Positions 49,116-60,330 of a stretch of 64,000 bases of DNA are shown one piece after another. How positions within the stretch are numbered: the first letter of the stretch is position 1; every line of letters starts with the position of its first letter. The notes beneath the pieces were generated by a model. It was not told where the DNA came from, did no database searches, and saw only the letters and a program-made list of their open reading frames with translations. This stretch comes from Sipunculus nudus (Eukaryota > Annelida > Sipuncula > Golfingiida > Sipunculidae), in assembly GCA_026874595.1 (NCBI GenBank), contig CM049315.1, positions 73,103,401 through 73,167,400 of the forward strand, written 5' to 3'. A program made the position numbers and the translations under genes.

Positions 49116-49515
49116 TGTTACAGTGACAAGGGTTACCAGTCCATACACTTCCGGCATGAGTGGCCGGAAAATATCAAGGCCAATCGGGAAGGTCTTGGAA
49201 TGGCCCATGAAGGCTTTCTTCTGTACAAGGACAGTCAGGCCGACGTTCTCAACGGACGGATAAAGTTAACGAACTTGAGGTATTAACATATCTTCCAATA
49301 TATCGGACTTCCCCGATCATGCCGTCCCATTTGGTGCTGTTCCTAAGTCTTTGGCCATATCTGCCATCAGCAACTATCTGGAAGGAATATGTAAAGCCGA
49401 TCTCGTCCAAAAGTTCCCGAATCAGATCGGGAATGAATCCATAGCACTGTGAAAGTGGCACTTCCTTTCCTCGGTAACTCCGCGCAGGTGATTTAGTCAT
49501 AAAGTAAGGTTCAGT
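49116..49515 (-). pseudogene. Ionotropic glutamate receptor exon(s): S1 and M1, frame broken
   Basis: After TTTTCATTAG the minus strand reads TEPYFMTKSPARSYRG, then YGFIPDLIRELLDEIGFTYS and STKWDGMIGEV, a clear S1 lobe. Next, in a second frame, comes KFVNFIRP, and in a third frame ENVGLTVLVQKKAF and DIFRPLMPEVYGLVTLVTVT (M1) to a GTGAGT donor. About 30 bases sit where some 60 are expected, and the P-T-R ligand-binding segment of S1 is missing. The available gap is too short for an intron. It is either a real deletion plus frameshift or an assembly error. Confidence 0.8.
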
Positions 49516-49539
49516 CTAATGAAAACAGACAAACAATAT

Positions 49540-50360
49540 ATAGTTAATGGCAGGGACTGCTCATCAGAGATACATCTTAATTAACGGAACATTCATGGAA
49601 AAGATCAGTTTAACTAGTTCGGAACATCTTTATGGTCGGGTGTTCATTTTACATAAACTCCATTTTGTTTTCATTATAACAAACGACTTAAAATTACATT
49701 ATCGACGTCCTCTGGTGTTGATTGGAGAGCAAATCTGCTGCAAATAGCTTTTCATTCTAAAATAAATCGTCTTCACAATGGTGATCAATCTATGAAAGAT
49801 ATCAACAGTGTCATAAATATTCATTATTTTAACAAATCATTGAGGTTCCTTCTATTAATAAAATGGACAACGCCATCCGCATTCTCCTCACGCGAGATCC
49901 CGTCTATAAAGGGGATAGATCTCTTGCGAGTCAATGCGCACAAGGTATGATATCCAGTCGAAGCAAGCTAAATCACCCACAATTGAAAATGACAATAATT
50001 CAGACAAATAGTAACCTAAAACCTATAAACTAAAAACGGCATTTGTTCGTGAAACATATTTCTTAAATTGATAAACCTGCAGACCTATTTGCAGGATAAT
50101 ATCTGTGACGCGGTGTTTTAAATATAAACCGAAACTTGTGTACATGCTACATTGACAGTTGACGTGATACAACTGCTGCCAGAATTGTTGCAGACATAAA
50201 TGATAATGCAGGGACATTTGGTAAACAATTTTGCCTGCTGAAATTAGACATGAATCACAAGGATCGAGAGTAACATGTTTCAATTTACTGATCACAAGTG
50301 AGGCGTTGACTGGGTCAAATATCAGGTTAAACATGCTTAAGTCCGTGTCAAATCGAAGGG
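49540..50360. other. Receptor intron; no other gene seen
   Basis: AT-rich intronic sequence without supported features. Confidence 0.5.
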
Positions 50361-50379
50361 TCCTATCATAGGCTCAATA

Positions 50380-50790
50380 GACCTTTGACCCAGTACGGAA
50401 GTTGACGCCACCCGGTTTCCATCATATGAGCAAATATCATCACCTTGTGCCCATCATATTTCACAAATAGATAACGCCACCTGTTGTTCATCCTATTAAC
50501 AAATAGATAACGCCACCTACTGTTCATCCGATTAACGAATGGGTAACGCCATCTGGTGTTCATCCTGTTAAAACAAATAATTAACGCCATCTGGTGTTTA
50601 TCCTATAAAAAAACGAATAACCCCATCTTGTGTTCATCGTATTAAAAAAACTAGATAAAGCCATCTGGTGTTCATCCTATCAACAGATGGTTAACGCCAT
50701 CTGGTGTTCACCCTATTAACAAATGGTTAACGCCACCTGATGTTCATTTTATGAACAAATTAAATGGTTAACTCCATCTGATGGGAAAAG
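50380..50790. repeat. Tandem repeat, period about 38 bp, about 10 units
   Basis: Units combine GTTCATCCTATTAACAAAT with GGTTAACGCCATCTG, with small length changes. It lies in a receptor intron. A minus-strand frame repeating NRMNSRWRYLFV is an artefact of the repeat. Confidence 0.9.
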
Positions 50791-51017
50791 AATAGGATGT
50801 ATATTATCCTGACCAAAACGTAAGAAATTGGTACCGGATACAGTACCCTCTCTTCATTTAAACCAATCGTCAGGAAAAGTCCCTTCTTACGAGCATGCGC
50901 ATTGCATGTAATGATCGTCTGAGGAATGCGGATCCTATGAACGAACTGTTAAATGTGAACTGTGAAATGTTAAATACAATGGGAGCAACGATGCCGCAAG
51001 AATTATAATAAACATAA

Positions 51018-51055
51018 AACACACACACACACACAGATATATATATGTATATATA

Positions 51056-51093
<38 letters not shown>

Positions 51094-51110
51094 CATATAT
51101 ATATATATTC
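51018..51110. repeat. (AC)n then (AT)n tracts
   Basis: A short AC run followed by interrupted AT runs. Confidence 0.9.
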
Positions 51111-51222
51111 AATATAACAGACGTGAAAACTCACTGGCAGTATTATGGCGTATGTGACATGTATAAAAAACATCTGATGTTGAAGTAATATGGATGGGGG
51201 GGGGGGGGGGTGACGGTCATAC

Positions 51223-51293
51223 CCTCGTTGTGGTGAACTTGAAAATCCTCTTGGATATCGGGTCGATCTGGCGCTTAATTCTCTTCCGGGTAA
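51223..51293 (-). CDS. Ionotropic glutamate receptor exon: linker into S1
   Basis: Bounded by TTTCTACAG and a GTATGA donor, 71 bases, phase 1 in and phase 0 out. It reads TRKRIKRQIDPISKRIFKFT and TTR, which joins directly to TEPYFMTK in the next exon. This gives the beta strand and EP(Y/F)xM that open the S1 lobe in all iGluRs. A 16-base G run lies just past its donor. Confidence 0.75.
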
Positions 51294-51299
51294 CTGTAG

Positions 51300-52120
51300 A
51301 AAATGAAAAAAAAATCTTAAACTGATTTATAACATACGACGTTCATTCAAGTTATTTTTGACTAAATGTGCACAAATAGAATTTTATGTATTTGTCCATA
51401 CATTGAGGTAATTGTTTAAGATTTTTTCTTAGGATACTTAACCCAGTTATCCTTCCCCGATAGCAGTGGATAACTTCTACCATTACAAATGTGTTAAGTT
51501 AATTTTGCTTGTGATTTTACGAAATTAATACACGAAACCAACAATGTAGTATGTACAGAAACTAAGGACCGGTTGTTCTTATACAGTCCCAAGCCATATT
51601 GTTCGTTCGTGATTTCTGGCTTAACGTTACATTGTAAAAGGACTAAAGGCTCTCTTAGTCAACACACAAACAGCAATGACAATCATAGTATCTGTAGTTT
51701 ATTGTCCAGGATTCTTAACATGTATAGATATATATTGAGTAGAACTTCCGTATTACGAACACTCACGGAACTGACATTTTGCCAGCAATAGAGAGGCGCC
51801 TTAAGTAGGGAGGTCATAGATTTCGGGACCTACTTTCAAGGGACTGTCCGTAAGTGGTTGTAAATAGGAGGTGGCCTAAGTACAGAGGTGCGCGTAAGGA
51901 GATGTTCCACTGTATATATAAATAAAGTCCATGGATAATATACAAACACCGACACACTATATATATATATAACAGGGAAATTTAATGCAGTTGGAATCAT
52001 GGTGTATCGGATTTCCTTAGATCACTCTTACGATTTTTTGACCGCTTCAGCGATAAGTTATGTGTACGTGAACGCGCTTGGCGTGTCACATTACCGTTGG
52101 CTCGCTCGGTTTGAGAGATG
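51300..52120. other. No gene seen
   Basis: Receptor 5' intron or flank. No amino-terminal-domain exon could be supported. Confidence 0.4.
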
Positions 52121-52124
52121 ATCC

Positions 52125-52400
52125 CAGGTGACGTAACCCTGAATGCTAGTTACTGGCAGGGTGCCACTGTAGGCGTTAATCTTAAATAGTGACAGCCTCA
52201 TATGACAGAACTGCTGTAATTATCCAGAGACCACTGTAGCCATATTATTATGATTGAATGGAAGACGGAGAACGGTCTCAGGACTGCAGTCAAAATGTTA
52301 TCAAGTGAGCCCGTTTTCCTCTGGGAGTCGGCTTGTTCGATGGGTGGAGTGGACTCAAACTGCAGAGATGATTTTAAAAGATGGACTCAATGTGTTTGTA
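52125..52400 (+). repeat. Inverted-pair segment, plus arm
   Basis: Matches 56010-56272 on the opposite strand, and a further short stretch beyond the MITE there. A stretch reading DRTAVIIQRPL differs from the other arm mainly at synonymous positions (TAV/TAM). Further on SGSRLV and TAEMIL are shared in frame. That pattern suggests an old coding unit, transposon or exon. A strong GTAAAG donor-like site follows near 52402. I cannot name the family. Confidence 0.55.
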
Positions 52401-53036
52401 TGGTAAAGCCAATTAAAAAAAAAGATGTAAAATCTTATATTATTTTACATATGAAATTAAAATCTATATATTGCTCTAACCCTACCCTCCCCCTGTCATT
52501 TTTTTTATTTGGAACTTTTTTTATAACCTTCAATGTTACCCATGTGAAATGTCGATATCTAAAGTTCCAATATAAGAGTGTAAATATTTACTATTTAAAC
52601 AGGAAGGCCTCAGATGATGTAGTGTGCAAGTATCTACCAGGTTTTAGGCTTACGCTCCCGAGGCAGCGGAAATCTTGCGCTTCTAAAGAAGCAACTGATT
52701 TTCCCGCTGCCTGCTTTGACCGTTATGATACACTTAGACACCAGGTGGCGGGTGGTTGTCTGCTGAAAACGTGTGTATGATGTGACAAGCAGATGCCAAC
52801 TAACAAACACTCGACAGGCATCCTGGCTCCGCCCATAGCTAAAGCGCAGCTTCATGACATTTTTATGCTTACACTTAGTAAAGAACAGTCGAATTGTAAT
52901 TGCTCCCTCTGCATTCTCGCATCATCAACCGATTCGATTATGACATTACGACTATGTTAGCTTCGCCATGTATCTGTTGTCTGCGAAACTGAAACAGTCA
53001 GCGAGGTGTGCACGGAGCCTATGTGTGCCAGCGTAT

Positions 53037-53186
53037 ACAATCGGCCCAGTATTTTCCTCTGAGCAATTTGTCTTCGTAACAAAATGGGGGCTCGTCCGGA
53101 TTTGGCCCAGGGAATAAACTCACCAAAGTGTGACTCCTGGGATTATTAGTCTTGTTCTGAACGCAGAACGCTCTTAAGAGGGTGTA
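53037..53186 (+). mobile_element. LTR 3' fragment with primer-binding-site-like sequence
   Basis: 53037-53081 matches the last 45 bases of the LTR-like element at 53187 and ends CGTAACA. Three bases later TGGGGGCTCGTCCGGAT (53085-53101) matches the known primer-binding site complementary to tRNA-Pro, with one base missing. Purine-rich AAGAGGGTG lies just before the next element copy. Together with 53187-53342 this looks like a retrotransposon whose whole coding interior has been lost. Confidence 0.6.
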
Positions 53187-53342
53187 TGTTACGGGGTGAC
53201 ATATAGGCGGACCGAACTGTCACGCTAGTGAAGTTTGCTTTTCTAGCGAAGCGGTTGGAACGCCGGACATGTGCGCCACCGACATGGGTTCGAATCCCGA
53301 ATCGGCCCAGCATTTTCCCCTGAACAATATGTCTTCGTAACA
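53187..53342 (+). mobile_element. 156-bp LTR-like element with tRNA-like A and B boxes
   Basis: Uninterrupted copy of the element split at 449/9928. Ends are TGTTACG and CGTAACA. It contains TAGCGAAGCGGTTGG (53244) and an exact B-box GGTTCGAATCC (53287), 43 bases apart, the spacing of an internal pol III promoter. That makes a tRNA-derived origin, or pol III promotion, plausible. Confidence 0.7.
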
Positions 53343-53349
53343 ATATATG

Positions 53350-54190
53350 CCTGTACCCACATACACACACACTATGTTGCATATAGAATACTTCTGTTAG
53401 CTGTTTAACTAATTCTAGACAAGACACCTTTTGGGCACATGTCCAACCAATGGGCAACTGAGTCGAAAATGAGGAAACACAATGATTATAACACTTCCAC
53501 GAATGGGGGCCACCGATACGCTGTCGAATATTGGCATAGCGTGAGCACACGTAGACATCGATTTTAGCTTTGAGTCGATTCAAAACTTTTTTACGAATTG
53601 TTAAATTTCGTAGGCCATATGTAACTCTTAGAGTTACTCTGCAGGTGTGCTTGCAGGTGCTGAGTGCTCGACCGTGACCTGAAAAGATGGCCAGGCCACA
53701 CTGCGCGGAGCATGAGGCTGGACCTTTTCTGCATTCACTTATTTTTTGCCAAGATTCCAATGTTCATTCGTGCATTTGTAAATATTACTTGATAAAGCTC
53801 CTGAATGTGGAGAATATGCTTGTTCCACAATCCGAAATGCCCATTCCCGAAATGTCCTGAAAGTTTCATGAGAATCCGTGTGTAACTGCCCCCTACACGC
53901 TATTAATCGGAAACTTCACATAGTATATTCATATACGAATCCATTTTTTTCATAACCCGCCATTCCCGTTTAATTTCTCCAAGCTCTTTTGTGCGACTGT
54001 TTAAAAATTGAGCAGTTCAGACTAAATAATACCTAAAATATCTTCATACACATTATATTTGCGACACAGAGGAATATTCTTTGCTGGTAGGTACCCGGTA
54101 CACCTTACCCGGTGAAAGCGTGATTTCTCATTCTTAACATGGATAAACATAGTTTAGTCCGGTAGAAATTACACTCTAATGTAGTGTTTA
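53350..54190. other. No supported gene
   Basis: A long minus-strand open frame (53146-53760) spans the LTR-like element and flank; it has no domain and is judged fortuitous. Confidence 0.45.
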
Positions 54191-54224
54191 TGAATTCAGA
54201 TATTTTTATATGGAATGTTAACCA

Positions 54225-54405
54225 CTCGAAAAACATATAATAAACCAGCCCATTCCCTGATAATTAAAAAGTAATTGCTTGATACACAAACCCGTATACT
54301 CATTGAATATTCATGTGCGCCCTCATATATATTTGCAGCTGCCTTAAGAATACCATCTCTATACTGCAGAATTTGCTTTACATCGATACAATTATCCGCA
54401 GTTAC
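54225..54405 (-). CDS. Possible receptor amino-terminal-domain exon
   Basis: The minus strand reads VVVTADNCIDVKQILQYRDG then ILKAAANIYEGAHEYSM near a GTATAC donor-like site. The hydrophobic strand plus helix layout would suit the amino-terminal domain of the receptor downstream. No hallmark residues confirm this. Confidence 0.3.
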
Positions 54406-54429
54406 CACTACCAAATGACAGTAAATGAG

Positions 54430-56000
54430 CCCATGTAATCATCATAATTTATTTATTGTAACAATCAACTGATCTTTCTGACGTCAGGCAAGTTCTGCTG
54501 TTTCAAAGTAATCAAGAGCTCCTGCGAAAGAAAACCACTAATATGCTGGTTGGACACTCCTGAACCAGCTTTTGAACAGGTTCTTTGCACAAAAAATGCA
54601 TAACATTAAAAATGAATGAATAAAATAACATAATTTGTAAAAAAGAGGCTCTCATTCTTTATAATTATCAATAGATGTTCTTTCGCGTTTAAAAAATCAG
54701 TGTAAATTTACGTGCATATGGCCCCTTCAATCCTTAATATTGTGTGCCCATGGCCCCGCACCCAGCACTCGCACACATCCCGTAAGGCAATCACACACAA
54801 TCATTCCAGACTCGCACACTCGGTATGTTTAACAATGCCTCGCATACCTGCATGTAAATGTCCCAGAAAAAAATATGTAAATATGAAGCATATGGGCAAT
54901 GTATCGCTTGGTATGAAAATTAGAAAATTGAAATACAGTTCAAAATAGGTTGTGTTTCACACAATTTTGATATCTGATAAATCCACGAACACAGCCAGAC
55001 ACAAACAGTTCTAAAAAGCTCACGTTTCCACCAACACAGTGCTCAAGGTTAAGATAGAAGCATGTTTAATAGATCACTCTTGGTATGGAAATCTAAAACT
55101 GATAAAAATACACTGTTTGAACACAACCTTGATCTCTGGTATATCCAAGAAAATATGACCTCATCGGGAATTCACCCACGCATTATGCGACATTTACACA
55201 CTCATAGGATATTCACACACACGCTGTGTATATTATATTTTGATATTCTACTATAATAGGCAAAATGTGAATGTCCCATGTCCAGCGTGTGAACGTCATA
55301 TGAGCAGTGTATCTTACGGTCACTTAATATCTAACGCCCTTGTATAAGCTCGTCCATATTTTGCCAGTGAAATAACGTGAAGAATATAAGAATTTGACTC
55401 CGAGTGATGCAAACCTCTTTCACTCCTCATTTAAATAGTCCCCCCCCCTCAACATATAGCGTTATGAAGCGTAGCAGCTTAATTCTAGCGAACCGCAAGA
55501 ATGATTACTGATGCGTAGCTCGCATGTGTTCGGTATATATCGTTTCGAATGCCTATGATGTTGGTAGCAGAAGCACGGTGGTTCTTTGTTATTCGTTGTA
55601 AATAGTGGCTCCTTTGACACAAACTGCAGATTTATTGTGATGAACTCGTAACAGCTGGTTATGCTTCGTGTCTGATTCAACTTATGCATTATCATTTTAT
55701 CTGGGCCGAATCGCGCGGAATTTCGTAACCTCTTGGTAGCGCATCGGGAGATCAATTCATGGAAGTGGGAACGCCCTTTTACGCTCATCCCGAGTCATTC
55801 AAGAGTTCCGTACATTTTCCCTATAATATGAACAGCTATTGACGGAGGTATTTCTTTGAAACCATTCATATGAACTGTTTGGATCTTGTTAGTATTTATC
55901 ATCAAGCCTGGATGATTTTTGTTGTTTATAAAACTTTTCACTCGCAATGCTTTCAACCACATTTTGTTACCTCTTTCAACGAAATATAAGACATAGAAAA
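54430..56000. other. No supported gene
   Basis: Contains an 11-base C run near 55441. An open minus-strand frame at 55462-55788 has no recognised domain. Confidence 0.4.
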
Positions 56001-56009
56001 AAAGGCAAT

Positions 56010-56272
56010 TAGTGGAGGAGACGAAGGGTCCATAAATTAATATCATCTCCGCAGTTCGATTCCACTCTGTACCCATGGAACTAACCGACTCCCAGAGGAA
56101 AACGGACCCACTCATTATAATTCTGATTGCAGTCCTTAGACCGTTCTGTCTGTTGTTCAGTCATTTTAAAATATGCCTGCAGTGGTCGTTGGATAATCAT
56201 GGCAGTTCTATCAGTGCTTATGAATCTATCACTATGTGCGATTAACGCCGACAGTGACGCCCTGCCAGCAAA
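56010..56272 (-). repeat. Inverted-pair segment, minus arm
   Basis: Partner of 52125-52400. On the minus strand it reads FAGRASLSALIAHSDRFIST, DRTAMIIQRPLQAYFK and ERSKDCNQNYNEWVRFPL before a stop. Its upstream edge is interrupted by the GC-rich TIR element at 56273-56842, beyond which a short further match to the plus arm can be seen. Confidence 0.55.
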
Positions 56273-56842
56273 CTGAAGCCTAAAACAAACTAACGCGCGC
56301 GTCACGCGTGCGCCACGCGCTTGGCTCGCGACAAATTCAAAACACACTTACGCGGCTACAACGCGCACGACACGCGTCAGATTGGATGGCATTAACTTAG
56401 CACCTATTCTATTTTTATTTATCTTTAGAAAAATAATAATTTTGATGATCAGCATTGAATTAATTGTGTAAAAATATGTATCTGTGATAAAACATGTTCT
56501 TCATATGACAGAACTCAGTTACCATTCTTTACAATATTTATATATTAGTTTTGCTTTGTTGCACGTTTTCAATCCAGATAACAAACCAATATTTATAGAT
56601 CAACGAATGATAACAAACGTTTCACCCGCAGTTAAATATAGAATCCGTTTGCTGGGGAGGGAAACCCCCTCTTAAGTTATCAGGAATCCCCACGCGACAA
56701 GCCCGCGTCACGCGTCAAAAATCGCTCCAGGAGCGTGACGCGGGCGTTAGTCTGTTTTATCAATTATAAATAGAGTGGAGCGACTTTTTCCGGATTTGAT
56801 GCTTGACGCGTGACGCGCGCGTTAGTGTGTTTTGGGTTTCAG
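56273..56842. mobile_element. 570-bp GC-rich TIR element (MITE)
   Basis: The left end CTGAAGCCTAAAACAAACTA pairs with the right end, reverse complemented CTGAAACCCAAAACACACTA. Both continue into ACGCGCGCGTCACGCGT. Extra copies of GACGCGTGACGCG lie inside both ends. The target duplication is unclear (AGCAAA against AGCGCA). No coding capacity. It sits within the minus arm of the inverted pair. Confidence 0.75.
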
Positions 56843-56849
56843 CGAGCGC

Positions 56850-58330
56850 ACGTCACTCCTGCGACAAACGGAAACGATTTATGTTATACCTCATAAAATA
56901 CCTCATCACTTAAGCGAACACAAAATCGTGAGAGTGATCCAAAGAAATCCGAACCACTGTGAATCCGACTGCAATAAATTCCGTGATATATATATATATA
57001 TTTATATATATATTGTCCACAGGTTAATTTGCAGGTTAACTGGTCTGCTCTGTTCGCTTGTTAAATTCTGACTGCCCGTTGATGGCACTTTCCCTGTCAG
57101 GGCGAGAATTTTGTGAAACGGACAAAATCAAATCAGTGTGGTCAGTGTGAAAAAATACATCCACACAGATCTTGTCGAGCAGTTGGCCAACGGCGCAATT
57201 TCTGTAATAAACTTAATAATTTTGTGTCTGTGTGTTTCTGGCCAAACCATAAAATAATTGAATTACTAAATCAAATTAGTTGATTCCATGTTGATTTTGT
57301 GTTACTGCATTTCTGTCAATTTTTTTCGTAATGTTGCTCATATTATCTTGAATGTTTCTTTATGAAAAATTGTTTGTTTCTAGAGAGTGTTAATGGATAT
57401 AATATAATGTTGATGTCCTAGTGTATTCAATCATCTTGTTCCTCAACTAAGTAATTTAAATCTGTGTACATGTATTAAGATAACTGCTTAGTATAATTAT
57501 ATGTTAGGCAAAAAACGTTATGTTTCTCATTTTTTTCATGAATGAGTAGAACCTGTCGAATTTTCTGCACCTTTTTATTTCCAGATAATCGGGGGACATC
57601 ATGATAATAACATAATTTGTTTGATAAAGTCAGGAAAAGACAAAACAGCAAAGGGAAATTTTCATGAAATGTTTATTATTTTACTTCCTTGAATGTCAAA
57701 TTCCCTGGAGCTCAATATAAGTAAAATTAAAGTGAAAATCAAAATCAAAATGTTTGAAGCGGGAGTCTACACTGACGCATGGTACCTTAGAAACCAACCT
57801 GTTTTTGCCTATCAAGATTCCTTTACAAATGGTATTTATATAGTTGAATTGAGAATTTTGTATAGCCCGTATATGTAAAATTATATCTGAACTTGAGTAT
57901 TAATTAGAGCTTCGATGGATACTCCGCCGGGATCCTGATTTCTATATAGTCGAAGACGTAAACGTTGCAAAATTGTTAGTGGGGTTTACATGTTTGATTT
58001 CCTACTATTATATGGGAAATAAAAAAAAAAAACAAACAAAAAAACAAGAAAACAAGTGGTCTGTTTTAAATGGAAAGACTTCACTAAGAAATTTTCCTTT
58101 GGGATCTAAATCTGGTGCAGAATATGGAGCATTAATCATTATAAAACGCGTAAACATACATTCAGCGTCGTTGTCGTAACACGCGAATACCATGGAGATG
58201 AGGAGACACATGTCATGTGATTACGCGCCTGCCGCCCATGACGATTGTCGTAATATGTCGTCTGTTCAATGATACTGTGTTGTTATAAAATGTAATCTGC
58301 TAAAAGCCAGCCCATCTGTGCTTGATCTGT
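56850..58330. other. No gene seen
   Basis: AT-rich sequence with a short AT tract at 56987-57015. Confidence 0.45.
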
Positions 58331-58349
58331 GAAGGGAGAGCAGAATAAA

Positions 58350-58352
<3 letters not shown>

Positions 58353-58388
<36 letters not shown>

Positions 58389-58562
58389 ATAGCAATGATA
58401 AAGTGTATTTATAGTCATTTAATAAATAATTTTGTATTAAAGTTGTATAAGGAGAGATCTTAAAATTATCAGGCGACCATACACAAATTCGATGTCAAAA
58501 TCAGTAAATATGAAATGCTTTTGCATATATATATTTTGCATATATATATTTATATATATATA

Positions 58563-58617
<55 letters not shown>
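58353..58617. repeat. (AT)n tracts
   Basis: Tracts at about 58353-58381 and 58567-58617, with smaller ones between. Confidence 0.9.
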
Positions 58618-58619
<2 letters not shown>

Positions 58620-58986
58620 TACTTTTCTATTTATATGGAACATTCTTTGTTCTTTTGATGTTGAACCTGTCCTCCTGATATCACTTTAAAATTGTATATC
58701 AGAGTGCTGGTGTCTTTGTGGTCCTAGTAAACGCACAGAGAGACAAGTTTAAGGTGTGCGTAAAGTTCTCTATTGCTGCCCCATCTCTCTAAAAGAAAGA
58801 ACTCGTCAGTCTATTTACACCTAACATTCATGAGTGGGCTCTAGTATAAGGTGCAACCCTCCTGTTTTATTCCTGTTTTTTTTTATATTTTTTTTTGGTG
58901 GAGGTAACCGCCTTCATTTTTAAATGCTGACTTATCTAATTCTTTAACTAAGTATATGGACATCTGCAAAGTTTCCATTACGGTTT

Positions 58987-59303
58987 GGGGCTACTTGACA
59001 AGGCGGTAGCACTCGCTTCCTATCATTTTTATTTAGTATCCTGCTGTCACCCAGGTCTACCGCACCTGCGGGTCCTGGGTGTGTAATCATCCCCAATGCT
59101 GGGTCATAACACCAAGGAACCCCCCAAAGACGCACATGTAATGTGAGTGAACGCCGGCTGTTGGGCACAGCCTTCCCACTAAGCCTGTAAAGCGCTCATT
59201 CTGGGTCGGGCCGACCTTGAAAAACCTCACCGCCTCGGCTGAGATTCGAATCCATGATCTCCCGGCTTTGAGTGCTGCGCTCTACCCCTGAGCCACAGAA
59301 GCC
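58987..59303 (-). mobile_element. tRNA-derived SINE, copy 1
   Basis: On the minus strand the head reads GGCTTCTGTGGCTCAGGGGT with a clear A box and, downstream, a B-box-like GATTCGAATC, as in tRNA-derived SINEs. The body is conserved with copy 2 and ends GTCAAGTAGCCCC. The internal boxes would drive pol III transcription; mobility would depend on a partner LINE. It resembles known molluscan SINEs in head sequence, but the family name cannot be confirmed here. Confidence 0.85.
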
Positions 59304-59358
59304 GGTTTTAATTATATATGATTTGTCATCTGTTTTAAGTGGCAGTCAATTGGAAATT

Positions 59359-59661
59359 GGGGCTACTTGACAAGGCGGTAGCACTCGCTTCCTATCATTT
59401 TTATTTAGTATCCTGGTGTCACCCAGGTCTACCGCACCTGCGGGTCCTTGGTGTGTAATCATCCCCATTACTCGGTCATAACACCGAGGAACCCCCCAAA
59501 GACGCACATGTAAAGTGAGTGATACAAGGCTATGGGGCACAGCCTTCCCATTAAGCCTGCAAAGCGGTCACCCTGGGTGGGCCGACCGTGATAAACCTCA
59601 CCGCCTCGGCTGAGAATCGAACCCATGATCTCCCGGCTTTGAGTCCTGCGCCACAGAAGCC
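59359..59661 (-). mobile_element. tRNA-derived SINE, copy 2, A box deleted
   Basis: Same family and orientation as copy 1. The head lost about 18 bases including most of the A box (TGTGGCGCAGGACTC); the B box GGTTCGATTC remains. It is flanked by GCAGTCAATTGGAAATT and CCAGTCAATTGAAAATT, a likely target-site duplication of about 17 bases. Confidence 0.85.
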
Positions 59662-59699
59662 GGTTTTTTATTATATTATTATATATGTGCCAGTCAATT

Positions 59700-60330
59700 G
59701 AAAATTATTATATTCTATATAAATAAAAAATAAAGCATAGACTTTTATGTAATTTTATTTATTATAATGAAAGAGTATATATACACTTAGATTCGCGTAC
59801 ACAGTATCATTGTAAGACATTGCAGCTACAACCCTTGTCACTATTATAAGACTAACCCATTACCCCCGTGATAAAATAGGTTGCCCCATAACTCAGTCTT
59901 TAGGCTTCCTGGTCTAGGGTAGAAAGTGCGAGAGACTGCTGTTGGTCCACGTGTGGCTCTAGGATTGGGAGTCTCCGCCCAGCTGCAAGCTACTTCTCTG
60001 AACAAGCCAGTTTAGTTAATTAATTTGCCCAAATATGCCTTATGACAGCAACACTGAATATACAATAAGCTGAATGATGCTTACGTCTCCATTACATGTA
60101 CTTACAAGGTAAAAAGTAAGAAAAACCAAGAAAATCCAAGGAAATGTCGCGTTCCATTATTCCATACTTTGTATTATTTGCATTGTAAAAACAATGGTTA
60201 TTTAGTGTGACACTTTGTAAATTTTTAAAGTGATTTACCCCCAAAATAAGCCATACCAGTTTGTACGGAAGACGGCAGGGCCAGACTGGAACTGTCAATG
60301 TCGAAAGTTGACTTTAGGTCTTGATATTTT
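59700..60330. other. No gene seen
   Basis: AT-rich spacer between SINE copy 2 and the LTR-like element. Confidence 0.45.

Noticed and set aside
53146-53760. Long minus-strand open frame of about 200 codons
   Set aside because: It runs across the LTR-like element and unrelated flank, has no domain, and its composition matches non-coding surroundings.
59230-59303. tRNA gene
   Set aside because: The tRNA-like head lacks a full cloverleaf, is followed by a conserved SINE body, and a second copy lies next to it.
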